A DNA stretch of 64,000 nucleotides. Origin: GCA-2683825 sp965662355. Its GTDB lineage: Bacteria; Planctomycetota; UBA1135; GCA-002686595. Location of the stretch: positions 186,001-250,000 of the forward strand of contig CBFIHP010000003.1 of the NCBI GenBank assembly GCA_965662355.1, in the 5' to 3' direction. Shown in pieces: positions 24,294 to 33,388 of this stretch. The position numbers were made by a program, and so were the translations under genes. How positions within the stretch are numbered: the first letter of the stretch is position 1; each line of letters starts with the position of its first letter. Under the pieces are notes generated by a model. That model searched no databases. It had not been told where the DNA came from and saw only the letters and a program-made list of their open reading frames with translations.

Positions 24294-25988
24294 ATGGGAA
24301 TCGCCACCCAGCAAGAAGCCCTCGGTGCCGCAACAGGTCGCGGCGTCCGCGTGGGCCTCATCCTCACGGCCGTCTTCGCGTTTACGTATCTGACGCTTCG
24401 GGGGTTGGATCAGGTTCACCTCTTTGGGGACGAATTCCACAGCGTCCGCAACCTCGGCCGCTCGTACGGTGAGCTCGCGGGGCTCTACGACGCCTACGGA
24501 TCGGGGATTTTGCTGCCCCTTGGCCAAAAATTCGCCTCCGATCTCCTGGGGCCGGGGTTACTCAGCTATCGGATTCCGAGCTGGCTCGGCGGCCTCGGAG
24601 CCCTGCTCCTGAGCTACCCCACGGCCCGCCGCCTCGTGGGCCCGGCTCCGGCGGCCGCGACGACCCTGGCCCTGGCGCTCAGCCCTTTTTTTTGCTTCTA
24701 CAGCCGCTACGGACGCAGCTACTCGATGGCGGCCTGTTTCGCCCTGCTGTTCGCACTGTGCATGCTCCGGCTCGGATCGGGACGACTGTCGAGGACTGGC
24801 CGGGGGGTCTGGATCGGCGCAGCGGTGCTCGCCGGAGCCTTGCTGCCCTACGCCCACCTGTTCGCCGTCAGCTCGCTCGTCGCGATCGCACTGGGCGGGG
24901 TCATCGGCCTCGCACCGCGCGTGAGCCTCGTACGTGAACGACCTCCCTCGCGCGTACCGGTTCTGCTCGCGATCGGCATCGCGCCCGTCCTGGGGGCGCT
25001 CTTCTATCTGCCGGCCCTCACCAGCCTCGGCGAATTCTTCGAGCGCAAGGCCTTCGCGGGAGCCGGAGGGGAGTTCGGCGTCGGCGATGTGCTTCGTCTC
25101 TTGTATGGCAATCGCCTCTTCGGGTGGGCGGCACTCGGGCTTGTTCCCGCGGCGCTCTTTCTACTCGGGCGGCGCGATCCACGCCGAGCGTTCTTTCTCG
25201 GTTGTGCCGCCCTGGGCCCCGTCGTGGCACTCCTTGTTTCACGACCGCCGGGTCTGCCCTACGCGTACGCACGTTACCTCTTGCCGGCTCTTCCGTTTCA
25301 ATGGATGGCGCTCGCCTGGCTGTTTGCCTTCGGCGTCCGCAAGCTCGCCCGCAAGCGCCCCAGCGAGAGCGCCATCTCGCTCGCCAGCGCGGCGCTTGTC
25401 TTTCTTCTCTTTCTGCAGAGCCCGCTGGTATCGATCTCCGCTGCGACGGGTCCCTTCGCCAACTCGAACCTGGCCCTGACGCCCTTGCCGGCCTTCGATA
25501 CACCCTGGCCTGGGCGCTCGAAGTTCTACGACGTCATGGAGTCGACCGAGGAAGACGTGACCTTGATCGAGGCGCCCGAGTTATGGAATCGCTCTGGCCT
25601 TCTGCATCGCAACGCCTGGTTGCAACACCAAAAGAACATCGTCGTCGGTCACGTGTGGCAACAGGACCCCCAACGCGTCCCGGCCGGCGGCCCTTATGTG
25701 AACCTGAACGAAGCGGATTGGCGTGGAAAGCTCGAGGCGGACTACCTGGTCTTTCACCGGACGATCTACAAGGAGCTGACCAACTACTGGGACTTCGTCT
25801 GGAACAAGTGCTGGCCAGAGATCGAGAACCCGGCCAACCAGGCCTTCATGGACGCCCACTCCCAGTACGGGTTCGTCAAGGAGCGCCTGGAGCCGCTCTG
25901 GGAGGCCGAGAAAAAACTGCGCGCCCAGCTGGGCAAACCGACCTACGAAGATCCCCTGGTTTGCGTCTGGGATCTCTCGGCGCGCTGA
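24294..25988 (+). CDS. GT-C/PMT-like polytopic membrane protein
   Basis: This 564-residue protein has about 10-11 predicted transmembrane helices in the first 400 residues and a soluble C-terminal domain of about 150 residues. The first loop carries the acidic motif HLFGDEFHS (about residues 43-51), the position of the catalytic Asp/Glu in GT39/ArnT-like GT-C glycosyltransferases. By family it would transfer a sugar from a lipid-linked donor on the periplasmic side. The gene stands alone. The substrate is unknown. Confidence 0.75.
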   Translation: MGIATQQEALGAATGRGVRVGLILTAVFAFTYLTLRGLDQVHLFGDEFHSVRNLGRSYGELAGLYDAYGSGILLPLGQKFASDLLGPGLLSYRIPSWLGGLGALLLSYPTARRLVGPAPAAATTLALALSPFFCFYSRYGRSYSMAACFALLFALCMLRLGSGRLSRTGRGVWIGAAVLAGALLPYAHLFAVSSLVAIALGGVIGLAPRVSLVRERPPSRVPVLLAIGIAPVLGALFYLPALTSLGEFFERKAFAGAGGEFGVGDVLRLLYGNRLFGWAALGLVPAALFLLGRRDPRRAFFLGCAALGPVVALLVSRPPGLPYAYARYLLPALPFQWMALAWLFAFGVRKLARKRPSESAISLASAALVFLLFLQSPLVSISAATGPFANSNLALTPLPAFDTPWPGRSKFYDVMESTEEDVTLIEAPELWNRSGLLHRNAWLQHQKNIVVGHVWQQDPQRVPAGGPYVNLNEADWRGKLEADYLVFHRTIYKELTNYWDFVWNKCWPEIENPANQAFMDAHSQYGFVKERLEPLWEAEKKLRAQLGKPTYEDPLVCVWDLSAR

Positions 25989-26058
25989 TTCACATTTTCC
26001 TGGTGCTTTCGCCTAAGAAACCGGTGGGCCGCTCGTTGCATGCGACGGACGGAGAGAA

Positions 26059-26661
26059 ATGCTCGTCAAGATGCCGAAACCGGAACCTTCCAACCTGGAC
26101 AGCGAGGCCTTGAACGGCTCCGTGAATCGGCAGGGCTCGGAACGGGAGGCGTGGGTCCTTTCCACGCTGGCCCGCTTCGAACGGCGGTTGTGCGTTTACG
26201 CCTTCCGCATCCTGGGCGACGCCGAGCGCGCCCGGGACATTGTCCAGGAGACCTTCCTCGAGCTGTGTCGCCAGGAGCGCGTCGAACTCGAGGGGCATCT
26301 CGCCGAGTGGCTCTTCACCGTCTGCCGCAACCGCGCGCTCGATGTGCGCGCGAAGGAGAACCACATGCAAACCAGAGAACAGATCGGGGACGAGCTCAAG
26401 CTCAGTGCAGCGGCGGCCGGCAGGACCGCCGAGAGCTTCGACCCCGCCCATATCGTCGAGCAAGAAGAGGAACAGGGCCGCGCAACGGACCTGCTCGCTT
26501 CGTTGCCCGACAACCAACGCGAGGTGCTCTACCTCAAGTTTCAGCAAGGCCTTTCGTACAAGGAAATCAGCAAGGTGACCGGGCATTCCATCGGCAACGT
26601 GGGCTTTCTGATCCACACCGGAATGAAGACTCTGCGCGGGCGGATGAAGGAGGCAGTGTGA
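26059..26661 (+). CDS. ECF-type RNA polymerase sigma factor
   Basis: The 200-residue sigma factor has region 2 around RLCVYAFRILGDAERARDIVQ (the -10 recognition and core-binding helix) and region 4 with LPDNQREVLYLKFQQGLSYKEIS and the HTH VTGHSIGNVGFLIHTGMKTLR. The linker between them is longer than usual and Ala/Glu-rich. A ribosome site GGAGAG precedes the ATG. Its stop overlaps the start of the next gene by one base, and that gene encodes an anti-sigma-like membrane protein, so the pair should work as sigma/anti-sigma. Confidence 0.93.
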   Translation: MLVKMPKPEPSNLDSEALNGSVNRQGSEREAWVLSTLARFERRLCVYAFRILGDAERARDIVQETFLELCRQERVELEGHLAEWLFTVCRNRALDVRAKENHMQTREQIGDELKLSAAAAGRTAESFDPAHIVEQEEEQGRATDLLASLPDNQREVLYLKFQQGLSYKEISKVTGHSIGNVGFLIHTGMKTLRGRMKEAV

Positions 26662-29006
26662 TGCAAGACATGAACCAAAACCAACACGACTGGGAAGAGG
26701 ACCCGCGCCTCACGGCGTATGTCCTGGGCGAGCTCGAGGGATCCGAGCTCGAGGCCTTCGAGGCAGAGCTGAAAGACAACGACAAGCTGCGCGCCGAGGT
26801 CCAGGCCATGCAAGGCGTGGCGGACATACTGCACGAAGAGCTGAGCTCGAAAGCGCTCTCGTTGAGCGATGCGCAACGCGGCGCGATCGTGGACCAGGTT
26901 CGCGTCGAGCCGATGGCGCCACAGACCGAACTCGGGCATTCGTGGCTGCAGCGGTTCGCCTGGATCGGAGTCGCGACCGCGGCAACGGCGGCAGGCTCGT
27001 TGCTCTATGTGGGGCTCAACGAAGACCATGGACGCACAGCGCTGCGGTTTGCCCAACAGAGCCGCACTACGCCGGTTCGTGAAAGCACCATCGCAGAGGA
27101 TCGCTACTCCTTCGACTCCGATGTAGCGTTGCCCGCCGGGGCCTTGGATCCGCTGGGGTTGTATGACAGTGAAGGAGGCGGAGAGGTCGATGCGGCGAGT
27201 GAGGCCTTGGAGCTATCGAAATCGTTGATCAAGCCCCTGCCCCCGGACATGCTGCAGCTAGCCGACTACGCCAAGAAATCCGTCGCGCCCAGCCAGGTCG
27301 CCCAGGCGGACGATCTCAGCGCACAAGCGATAACCCTTGTAGCGCCAAACTCTGTCCTGGGAGCGAGCGAACTCTCGGGAGCTGATGTCTTCTTTCTGGG
27401 GCGCGGCCAGACCTCGGGCACGGCGAATCCACCGAATGCACCCGCGAGCCTGGTACAACTACGCTCGATGAGGGCAGACGGGGCGCGCGTCGACTACACC
27501 GGGATAGCCCTGGGCTTGAGCGAGTTGGCATATGCACCAAGTGCCGGATTGAAGGACGATCTCCGCGAAGTATCGCGCGAAGGCTACGCCCACATCGCCG
27601 AGAATGCCTTCGTGCGCGTCGCGGACGATCCGCGCTCCACCTTCTCCATCGACGTCGATACGGCCTCCTACGCCAACGTACGGCGCTTCCTGAACGAAGG
27701 TCGCATGCCGCCCGCGGATGCGGTGCGCATCGAGGAGTTGATCAACTACTTCAGCTACGACTACGCGGCCCCCGAGGGCGCGGATCCGTTCGCGGTCCAC
27801 ATCGAGGTGGCGAGCGCTCCCTGGAAATCGGAGCACCTGCTCCTGCGGGTCGGCCTGAAGGGTCGCGGGATCAACGATCTCCCCCGCCGGGCGCGCAACC
27901 TGACCTTCCTGATCGACGTGTCGGGCTCGATGCAGCCCGCGGACAAGCTGCCGCTCCTGAAGAGCGCCATGCGCTTGCTCGTCGATCAACTCGAGCCCCA
28001 GGATACCGTCGCCATCGTGGTGTATGCAGGCTCTTCGGGCCTGGTGCTCTCGGCCACGTCCTGTTCCGAGAAACCGACCATCCTGCAATCCCTCGAGCGT
28101 CTGAAGTCCGGCGGCTCGACCGCGGGCGCCGCGGGCATCGAACTCGCCTACAAGACGGCGCAGGAGAACTTCATCGAGGGTGGCATCAACCGCGTCATCC
28201 TCGCCACCGACGGCGACTTCAACGTCGGCGTCTCGGACGAAGGCTCGCTGATCCGTCTGATCGAGGAGAAGCGCGAACGCGGCGTCTTCCTGTCGGTCCT
28301 GGGCTTCGGCACGGGCAACCTGCAGGACTCCAAGATGGAGCAGCTCGCCAACCACGGCAACGGTAACTACGCCTACATCGACACGAAGAAAGAGGCCCAC
28401 AAGGTCCTCGTTCGCGAACTGGGTGGCACGCTCGAGACGATCGCCAAGGACGTCAAAATCCAGATCGAGTTCAACCCGCGCGAAATCGTCAGCTTCCGCT
28501 TGATAGGCTACGAGAACCGCGTGCTCGAGCACGCCGACTTCAACGACGACAAGAAGGACGCGGGCGAGATCGGAGCCGGACACACCGTGACGGCGCTGTA
28601 CGAGTTGGTTCCCATCGGCGCTCACATGGACCGCCCGGCCGTCGATCCCTTGAAGTACCAAACGGCCGATCCCGAAGTCCGAAAACGGCTCGAGGACACG
28701 GCCTTCGGCGGCGAGCTCCTCACGGTCAAGCTGCGCTACAAGGAGCCCCAGGGCAACAAGAGCCAGCTGATCGAGCGCTCGGTCGCCAAGGCCAGCGTCG
28801 CTTTCGAGCAGGCCTCCGAGGACTTTCGCTTCGCCGCCTGCGTGGCGGCCTTCGGGATGCTGCTTCGAAAGTCCCAGCACTGTGGCGAACTCGTGATCGA
28901 GGACGTCATGGGCCTGACCGGCGCGGCCGCGGGTGCGGATCCCTTTGGCTATCGCATCGAGTTCCTGAACCTCATGGACAAGGCGGATCGGCTCATGCGG
29001 CGTTGA
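26661..29006 (+). CDS. YfbK-type von Willebrand A protein with anti-sigma-like N-terminus and transmembrane anchor
   Basis: The protein has 781 residues. The first 60 (LTAYVLGELEGSELEAFE) resemble the cytoplasmic anti-sigma domain of ECF partners, without its zinc residues. A transmembrane helix at about 95-117 follows. Outside the membrane come a YfbK N-terminal domain (FSIDVDTASYANVRRFLNEG, about residue 330), a vWA domain with the MIDAS motif DVSGSM (about 417), and the C-terminal DUF3520-type domain (GHTVTALYELVP). The vWA part may sense an external partner and pass a signal to the sigma factor encoded just upstream. A terminator follows. Confidence 0.88.
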   Translation: MQDMNQNQHDWEEDPRLTAYVLGELEGSELEAFEAELKDNDKLRAEVQAMQGVADILHEELSSKALSLSDAQRGAIVDQVRVEPMAPQTELGHSWLQRFAWIGVATAATAAGSLLYVGLNEDHGRTALRFAQQSRTTPVRESTIAEDRYSFDSDVALPAGALDPLGLYDSEGGGEVDAASEALELSKSLIKPLPPDMLQLADYAKKSVAPSQVAQADDLSAQAITLVAPNSVLGASELSGADVFFLGRGQTSGTANPPNAPASLVQLRSMRADGARVDYTGIALGLSELAYAPSAGLKDDLREVSREGYAHIAENAFVRVADDPRSTFSIDVDTASYANVRRFLNEGRMPPADAVRIEELINYFSYDYAAPEGADPFAVHIEVASAPWKSEHLLLRVGLKGRGINDLPRRARNLTFLIDVSGSMQPADKLPLLKSAMRLLVDQLEPQDTVAIVVYAGSSGLVLSATSCSEKPTILQSLERLKSGGSTAGAAGIELAYKTAQENFIEGGINRVILATDGDFNVGVSDEGSLIRLIEEKRERGVFLSVLGFGTGNLQDSKMEQLANHGNGNYAYIDTKKEAHKVLVRELGGTLETIAKDVKIQIEFNPREIVSFRLIGYENRVLEHADFNDDKKDAGEIGAGHTVTALYELVPIGAHMDRPAVDPLKYQTADPEVRKRLEDTAFGGELLTVKLRYKEPQGNKSQLIERSVAKASVAFEQASEDFRFAACVAAFGMLLRKSQHCGELVIEDVMGLTGAAAGADPFGYRIEFLNLMDKADRLMRR

Positions 29007-29032
29007 ACCCGCCCACGATAGCTGACACTTCC

Positions 29033-29079
29033 ACGGCCCTTCGCCCCAGATCTACAGGTGCGAGGGGCCGTCTTTCGTT
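29033..29079 (+). terminator. Terminator after the vWA gene
   Basis: A 12-base arm (29033-29044) pairs with 29060-29071, with one G/T wobble and a 15-base loop, and is followed by CTTTCGTT. It lies between two converging genes and most likely ends the sigma/vWA transcript. Confidence 0.65.
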
Positions 29080-30202
29080 ATCGAGAGGCCACGCCCAATG
29101 CATCGAGCGCGCGTTGTACATCGCTCTCGTCATTGAAGAAGTGGAAGGCGAAGCGCACGAACGCACCGCGCACCGCGGCGACCACCTGGTGCTCCGCCAG
29201 GACCTTGCTCACCCCCTCGGGATCGGCGACCCGCAGGCTGACGATCGGGGAGTTGCGCGCATCGGGGTACAGCTCTTGCAACCCGATCGCGGAAAGCCCC
29301 TCGCAAAAAAGACTCGCCAGGGTGAGGTCGCGTTTTTCGATCTCGGCGGGGGAGAGCTCCTCGAGCATTTCGATCGATTTGGCCAATCCGACCCACAGAG
29401 GCCAGGCCAGGGACAGGTCGAAGCGACGTGCATCAGGCGGTGGTTCGAAGGGCGGACCGTAGTAGTCCCGGTACGGCACATCGTGGGTCTTCCAGTTCGG
29501 TGCCAGGGGTGCCATCTCGACCGCCCGCTCGGGCGTGGTGTACAGGTACGCGGTGCCGCGCGGGGACAAAAGCCACTTGTACGCGGCCCCGCCGATGTAG
29601 TCGATGCCGTCCGTCGGCACACGAATGGCTCCCAGGGCCTGGGTCGCATCCAGAAAGATCCGCGCTCCATTCGCCCGCGCGATGCGCACGAGCTCGTCCG
29701 TATCGACGCGAGAGCCGCTGGCGCTTTGCACGTAGGAGGCAGCGATCAGGCTCGTGCCTTCATCCACTCGGCGCTCGAGCTCTTCCAGGGAGAGCCGGCC
29801 GTCGATAAAGGGCACGCTACGAATCTCGAAGCCGCGCCTCGCCTGATTGGCCCAGGGAAAGTAGTTGCTCTGGAACTCGCCCTCGCCGACGACGATGTTG
29901 TCCCCCGCCTCGAACGGCAAGGATTCCGCGACCTGCCCCGCGGCCGCGGATAGTGCGGGCATCAGGGCCACGTTCTTCGCATCCGTTTCCAAGAGGCGCC
30001 CCAACCCTGCACGCACACGTTCGCCGGCCAGGTCCCAGTCCATCCATTGGCCGCGGCCACTGTGCCATTGATCGAGGTGCTCGGTCATGGCCTCTACCGT
30101 GGTGCTGGGCCCCGGCCCCATCGAAGCCGTGTCGAGGTACACCTGCCCCTCGGTCGCGGGAAAGAGCGCGCGTATCGCCTGCCAGTCGATCTCCTTCGTC
30201 AT
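29078..30202 (-). CDS. Class V aminotransferase-fold PLP enzyme
   Basis: This 374-residue protein has the class V PLP fold, as in cysteine desulfurases, kynureninase and isopenicillin-N epimerase-like enzymes. Asp185 and Gln188 (FLDATQALGA) and Lys209 (GGAAYKWLLSPRG) are the cofactor ring, phosphate-side and Schiff-base residues. There is no catalytic Cys loop like that of NifS, so it is more probably an epimerase, lyase or aminotransferase. It begins 2 bases after the BtpA gene stops, which suggests a functional pair. Confidence 0.85.
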   Translation of the reverse strand: MTKEIDWQAIRALFPATEGQVYLDTASMGPGPSTTVEAMTEHLDQWHSGRGQWMDWDLAGERVRAGLGRLLETDAKNVALMPALSAAAGQVAESLPFEAGDNIVVGEGEFQSNYFPWANQARRGFEIRSVPFIDGRLSLEELERRVDEGTSLIAASYVQSASGSRVDTDELVRIARANGARIFLDATQALGAIRVPTDGIDYIGGAAYKWLLSPRGTAYLYTTPERAVEMAPLAPNWKTHDVPYRDYYGPPFEPPPDARRFDLSLAWPLWVGLAKSIEMLEELSPAEIEKRDLTLASLFCEGLSAIGLQELYPDARNSPIVSLRVADPEGVSKVLAEHQVVAAVRGAFVRFAFHFFNDESDVQRALDALGVASR

Positions 30203-30204
30203 TT

Positions 30205-31008
30205 CTAGCCCCGGAAGAGTTCGGCCATGCGCTTGACACGCTCCAGCTCGACAGGTGCGTGCACGCGGCCCTCCTGTTTCAAGGCTGTGCCCACGATGGC
30301 CCCATCGATGTGTTCGAGAAGTCCGGCAGCGTTCGCGAGATCGAATCCCGAGCCGCACAAGAGCGGCGCAGCAACGCGTTCGCGCACACGCGCATAGTCG
30401 TCCGTTGCCCGTGCCGAACCGGTAGCGCGTCCGCTGAGGATCAGTGCGTCCGCCCCTCCGCGTTGCCACGTTTCTTCGCAGGCTTCGATCAAAGCCTCGA
30501 TCGTGTTCGGGCCCAGGGGGACGGCGTGCTTGACGTGCACATCGGCCAACAACGAGGCCCGGGGCGCGAGTCGATCACGTTCGCGCAGGGTCTCGGCCGC
30601 TCTGCCCTCGATCAGTCCTTGATCCGTGACCATGGCACCCGTGTGCACGTTGACCCGCAGAAAACTAGCGTTGCTGGCTGCGCAGAGCCCGAGCGCCGCG
30701 CGCGCGTCGTTGCGCAAGACGTTGACCCCCAAGGGCAGGTCAGCGATCTCCGCCTGCACCCTGGAAAGAGCGATAGCCATGGCGCCGATGGTCTCGGGCG
30801 GCACGCTCTTCGCAAAGAAGGGGGCGTCGCCGAAGTTCTCGACGATGACGCCGTCCACACCGCCCTCACGCAAGGCCCGCGCATCGCTGCAGGCTCGCTC
30901 GAGAACTTCGGACATGGGGCCAGCGGACGGTGCACCGGGAAGGCCTCCCAGATGCACGACCCCCAGGAACCAAGGACGTTTCGGGCGCTTGGAAAAATGC
31001 CGTTCCAT
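30205..31008 (-). CDS. BtpA/SgcQ-family TIM-barrel protein
   Basis: The 267-residue protein has FLGVVHLGGLPGAP at the start and ENFGDAPFF near residue 57, both strong BtpA-family signatures, and ends in an FDLANAAGLLEHIDGAIVGTALK phosphate-site-like strand and loop. BtpA was described as a photosystem I assembly factor, and SgcQ lies in sugar operons; their common reaction is not known. No photosynthesis genes are seen here. The class V PLP gene follows after 2 bases. The 209 bases upstream hold the promoter, but I see no confident boxes. Confidence 0.88.
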   Translation of the reverse strand: MERHFSKRPKRPWFLGVVHLGGLPGAPSAGPMSEVLERACSDARALREGGVDGVIVENFGDAPFFAKSVPPETIGAMAIALSRVQAEIADLPLGVNVLRNDARAALGLCAASNASFLRVNVHTGAMVTDQGLIEGRAAETLRERDRLAPRASLLADVHVKHAVPLGPNTIEALIEACEETWQRGGADALILSGRATGSARATDDYARVRERVAAPLLCGSGFDLANAAGLLEHIDGAIVGTALKQEGRVHAPVELERVKRMAELFRG

Positions 31009-31217
31009 GGGGCCAGCTTAGCGCACGGGGCATCCAGGGCCGCTCATGAGGAAAGCAAAAGAACATCCCGCGCGACGACGAACAGAAACGTGGCAACGCG
31101 TGGCCCGGCTCGAAGACGAGCTTCGGGGGCGGAACGGCAATATTCCGGGCCTCGGCGCTATACGATCGCTCTCTGCGTGTAACCCGGACTCCCCGATGTA
31201 CGGCGTCTGAGCTAGCC

Positions 31218-32384
31218 CTAGCGCACGAAGAAACGATGCACCATACGGTGCCGGTATTCCTCCCCCGGGCGCAGGATGATCGTCGGCCAGCCCTCCATCC
31301 CTTCCCTGTGGATCGAGTCGGGATGGTGCTGGGACTCCAAGCACAGGCCGGCATGCTTTCCATAGCTCGCACCGCCCTTGCCCGAAAAACCATCCAGGAA
31401 ATTGCCACTGTAGAACTGGATGCCCGGTTCGGTGGTGAGGACCTTCATCCCGCGCCCCGAGCGCGGCTCGTGCACCATGGCAGCGAGGCGCATCTCCCCC
31501 CAGGCGCCGTTGACGACGAAGTTCATGTCGTAGCCTCCCGGATCATCCCCACCGTCACCCGGGAGCCTTGCGATGTCGGCACCGATGGCCTTGGGGGCAC
31601 GAAAATCGAAGGGGGTTCCTTCCACCGAAATCAGCTCACCATTCGGGATCATGCTCGCATCGGTCGGCGTGTAGCGATCCGCGTTCAGATGGAGCACATG
31701 CCCCAGCACATCGCCCGATGCCTGACCGGCGAGGTTCCAGTAGGTGTGGTGCGCCAGATTGACGATGGTCGGCGCGTCGGTGCGCGCCTTCATATCGACG
31801 ACCAGCTCGTTGTCGTCGTTCAGGGTATAGATAACGACGACGTCCAGGTTTCCTGGGTAGCCCTCCTCGCCGGCCGGAGAACGATAGGTGAAAGCGACCC
31901 CATCGCCTGAGGCCAGGGGCTTGGCGTCCCAGACGACCTTGTCGAGACCCTTCACACCTCCGTGCAGGTGATTCGGACCGTTGTTGGTCGCCAGTTGATA
32001 ATCGGCCCCATCGAGCGTGAACGTGCCGCCCGCAATCCGATTCGCCACGCGCCCGACGATACACCCGAAGTAAGGGGACTTTTCCGGGTACTCCTCGAGC
32101 GTGTCGAAGCCCAGGACGATGTCGGTCAACTCGCCCGAGCGGTCGGGTGTCGAGAGCTTCGTCACCGTCGCTCCGTAGTTGGTGACGGACATCGACAGAC
32201 CGTTTTCGTTCTCGAGGGTGAACAGCTGGACGTCCTTGCCATCCAGCGTGCCGAAGGACTTCACGGTCATGGTCTTGGTCCCCGTTTTCATTCCTGCGCA
32301 CGAGGCGAGCCCCGTCACGCCAGCGGCTGCGGCTATGGCTACGGCGACCTTTGCCAGGACGGCGCGTTGTTGTTTGGATTGCAT
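31218..32384 (-). CDS. galM: Aldose 1-epimerase (mutarotase) with a lipoprotein signal
   Basis: The 388-residue protein has a lipobox LASC with Cys29 after a hydrophobic stretch, so it should be anchored in a membrane facing the periplasm. The mutarotase core shows NHLHGG, HHTYWNLAG and LCLESQHHPDS (the catalytic His and Glu environment of GalM). It interconverts alpha and beta anomers. The ribosome site AGGGGAGA precedes the ATG. It is the last gene of the RbsABC/SDR operon, which makes periplasmic preparation of an imported sugar likely. Confidence 0.9.
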   Translation of the reverse strand: MQSKQQRAVLAKVAVAIAAAAGVTGLASCAGMKTGTKTMTVKSFGTLDGKDVQLFTLENENGLSMSVTNYGATVTKLSTPDRSGELTDIVLGFDTLEEYPEKSPYFGCIVGRVANRIAGGTFTLDGADYQLATNNGPNHLHGGVKGLDKVVWDAKPLASGDGVAFTYRSPAGEEGYPGNLDVVVIYTLNDDNELVVDMKARTDAPTIVNLAHHTYWNLAGQASGDVLGHVLHLNADRYTPTDASMIPNGELISVEGTPFDFRAPKAIGADIARLPGDGGDDPGGYDMNFVVNGAWGEMRLAAMVHEPRSGRGMKVLTTEPGIQFYSGNFLDGFSGKGGASYGKHAGLCLESQHHPDSIHREGMEGWPTIILRPGEEYRHRMVHRFFVR

Positions 32385-32416
32385 GGATTGTCTCCCCTTT
32401 CGGTTCCCTTCTCGTA

Positions 32417-33388
32417 TCACGTGCGTGCGCGGCGCGCCACCAGGCGTTTGACCAACTCGTCGACCACGACACCGCACAGGATGACGGCCCCGATGACCGC
32501 ATACTCGACGTTGTCCGGAATCCACTCCGTCAACGTTATCGTGTTGCGCAGGACCTGCATCACCGCGGCCCCCATGAGCACCCCGCTGATCGTGCCCACT
32601 CCCCCGCGCAAGCTGCAACCGCCGAGGACGGCGGCGGCGATGGCGTACAGCTCGTAGAAATTTCCGAAGTCGACAGGTTGGGCCGAGCCGACATCCAGTA
32701 CGAAGAGCAGGCCGCCCAATCCCGCGAGAAAGCTGCAGATCACATACGAAAGCGTCGTCACCCGCGCCGTGTTGACACCGCTATAGCGCGCGGCCTTCTC
32801 GTTGCTGCCGATGGCTAGCAGGTGCCGGCCGTAGACCGTGCGGTGCAGGACGACGGCTGCCAGCGCAGCGACCGCGAGCACGATCAGACACGGCACCGGA
32901 AGTGAAAAACCCTCGACTCCAGGGACCGGGATGCGCCCGTTACCGAGATCGCGCAGACCCGCGTATTCCCCCTGGAAACCCTGGGTTTGATCGGAGGTGA
33001 TCCCGCGCGCGATGCCGCGATACAGGAGCAACCCACACAGGGTCACGAGGAAGGGCTGGAGCCCCAGGCGTGTGATGAGGAGCCCGTGGGCGAACCCGAT
33101 GCCCAGCGCCAGCGAGAGCATGGCCATGATCGACACACCGACGGGCCAGTTCAATTCCGTCAACGTCCAGGGCGTCAGGATCCCGACCAGACAAACGACC
33201 GAACCGATCGACAGATCGATCCCACGCCCCATGATGACGAAGGCCGCACCGATGCTGATGATCCCGAAGAGCGCACTGCGTCGCAGCAGGTTCTCGATGT
33301 TGAACGCGGTCAGGAAGTAGGGGCTCGAGAGCGACGTGAAGACACAAACGAAGACGAGCAGCCCGAGGATACCGAGGATCTTCTTCAT
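32417..33388 (-). CDS. Ribose/sugar ABC transporter permease (RbsC type)
   Basis: The 323-residue protein has the 8-10 transmembrane helices and the motifs GRGIDLSIGSVVCL (about residue 55), FLVTLCGLLLYRGIARG and GSNEKAARYSGVN (the ABC-coupling loop) of RbsC/XylH permeases. Its start overlaps the stop of the ATPase by 4 bases. It works with the ATPase and the binding lipoprotein upstream to import a monosaccharide whose identity cannot be read from sequence. Confidence 0.93.
   Translation of the reverse strand: MKKILGILGLLVFVCVFTSLSSPYFLTAFNIENLLRRSALFGIISIGAAFVIMGRGIDLSIGSVVCLVGILTPWTLTELNWPVGVSIMAMLSLALGIGFAHGLLITRLGLQPFLVTLCGLLLYRGIARGITSDQTQGFQGEYAGLRDLGNGRIPVPGVEGFSLPVPCLIVLAVAALAAVVLHRTVYGRHLLAIGSNEKAARYSGVNTARVTTLSYVICSFLAGLGGLLFVLDVGSAQPVDFGNFYELYAIAAAVLGGCSLRGGVGTISGVLMGAAVMQVLRNTITLTEWIPDNVEYAVIGAVILCGVVVDELVKRLVARRART

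Noticed and set aside
26040..26660. Upstream part of the vWA frame over the sigma gene
   Set aside because: It is Arg-rich shadow sequence; the sigma factor is real in the other frame, and the anti-sigma homology begins at 26661.
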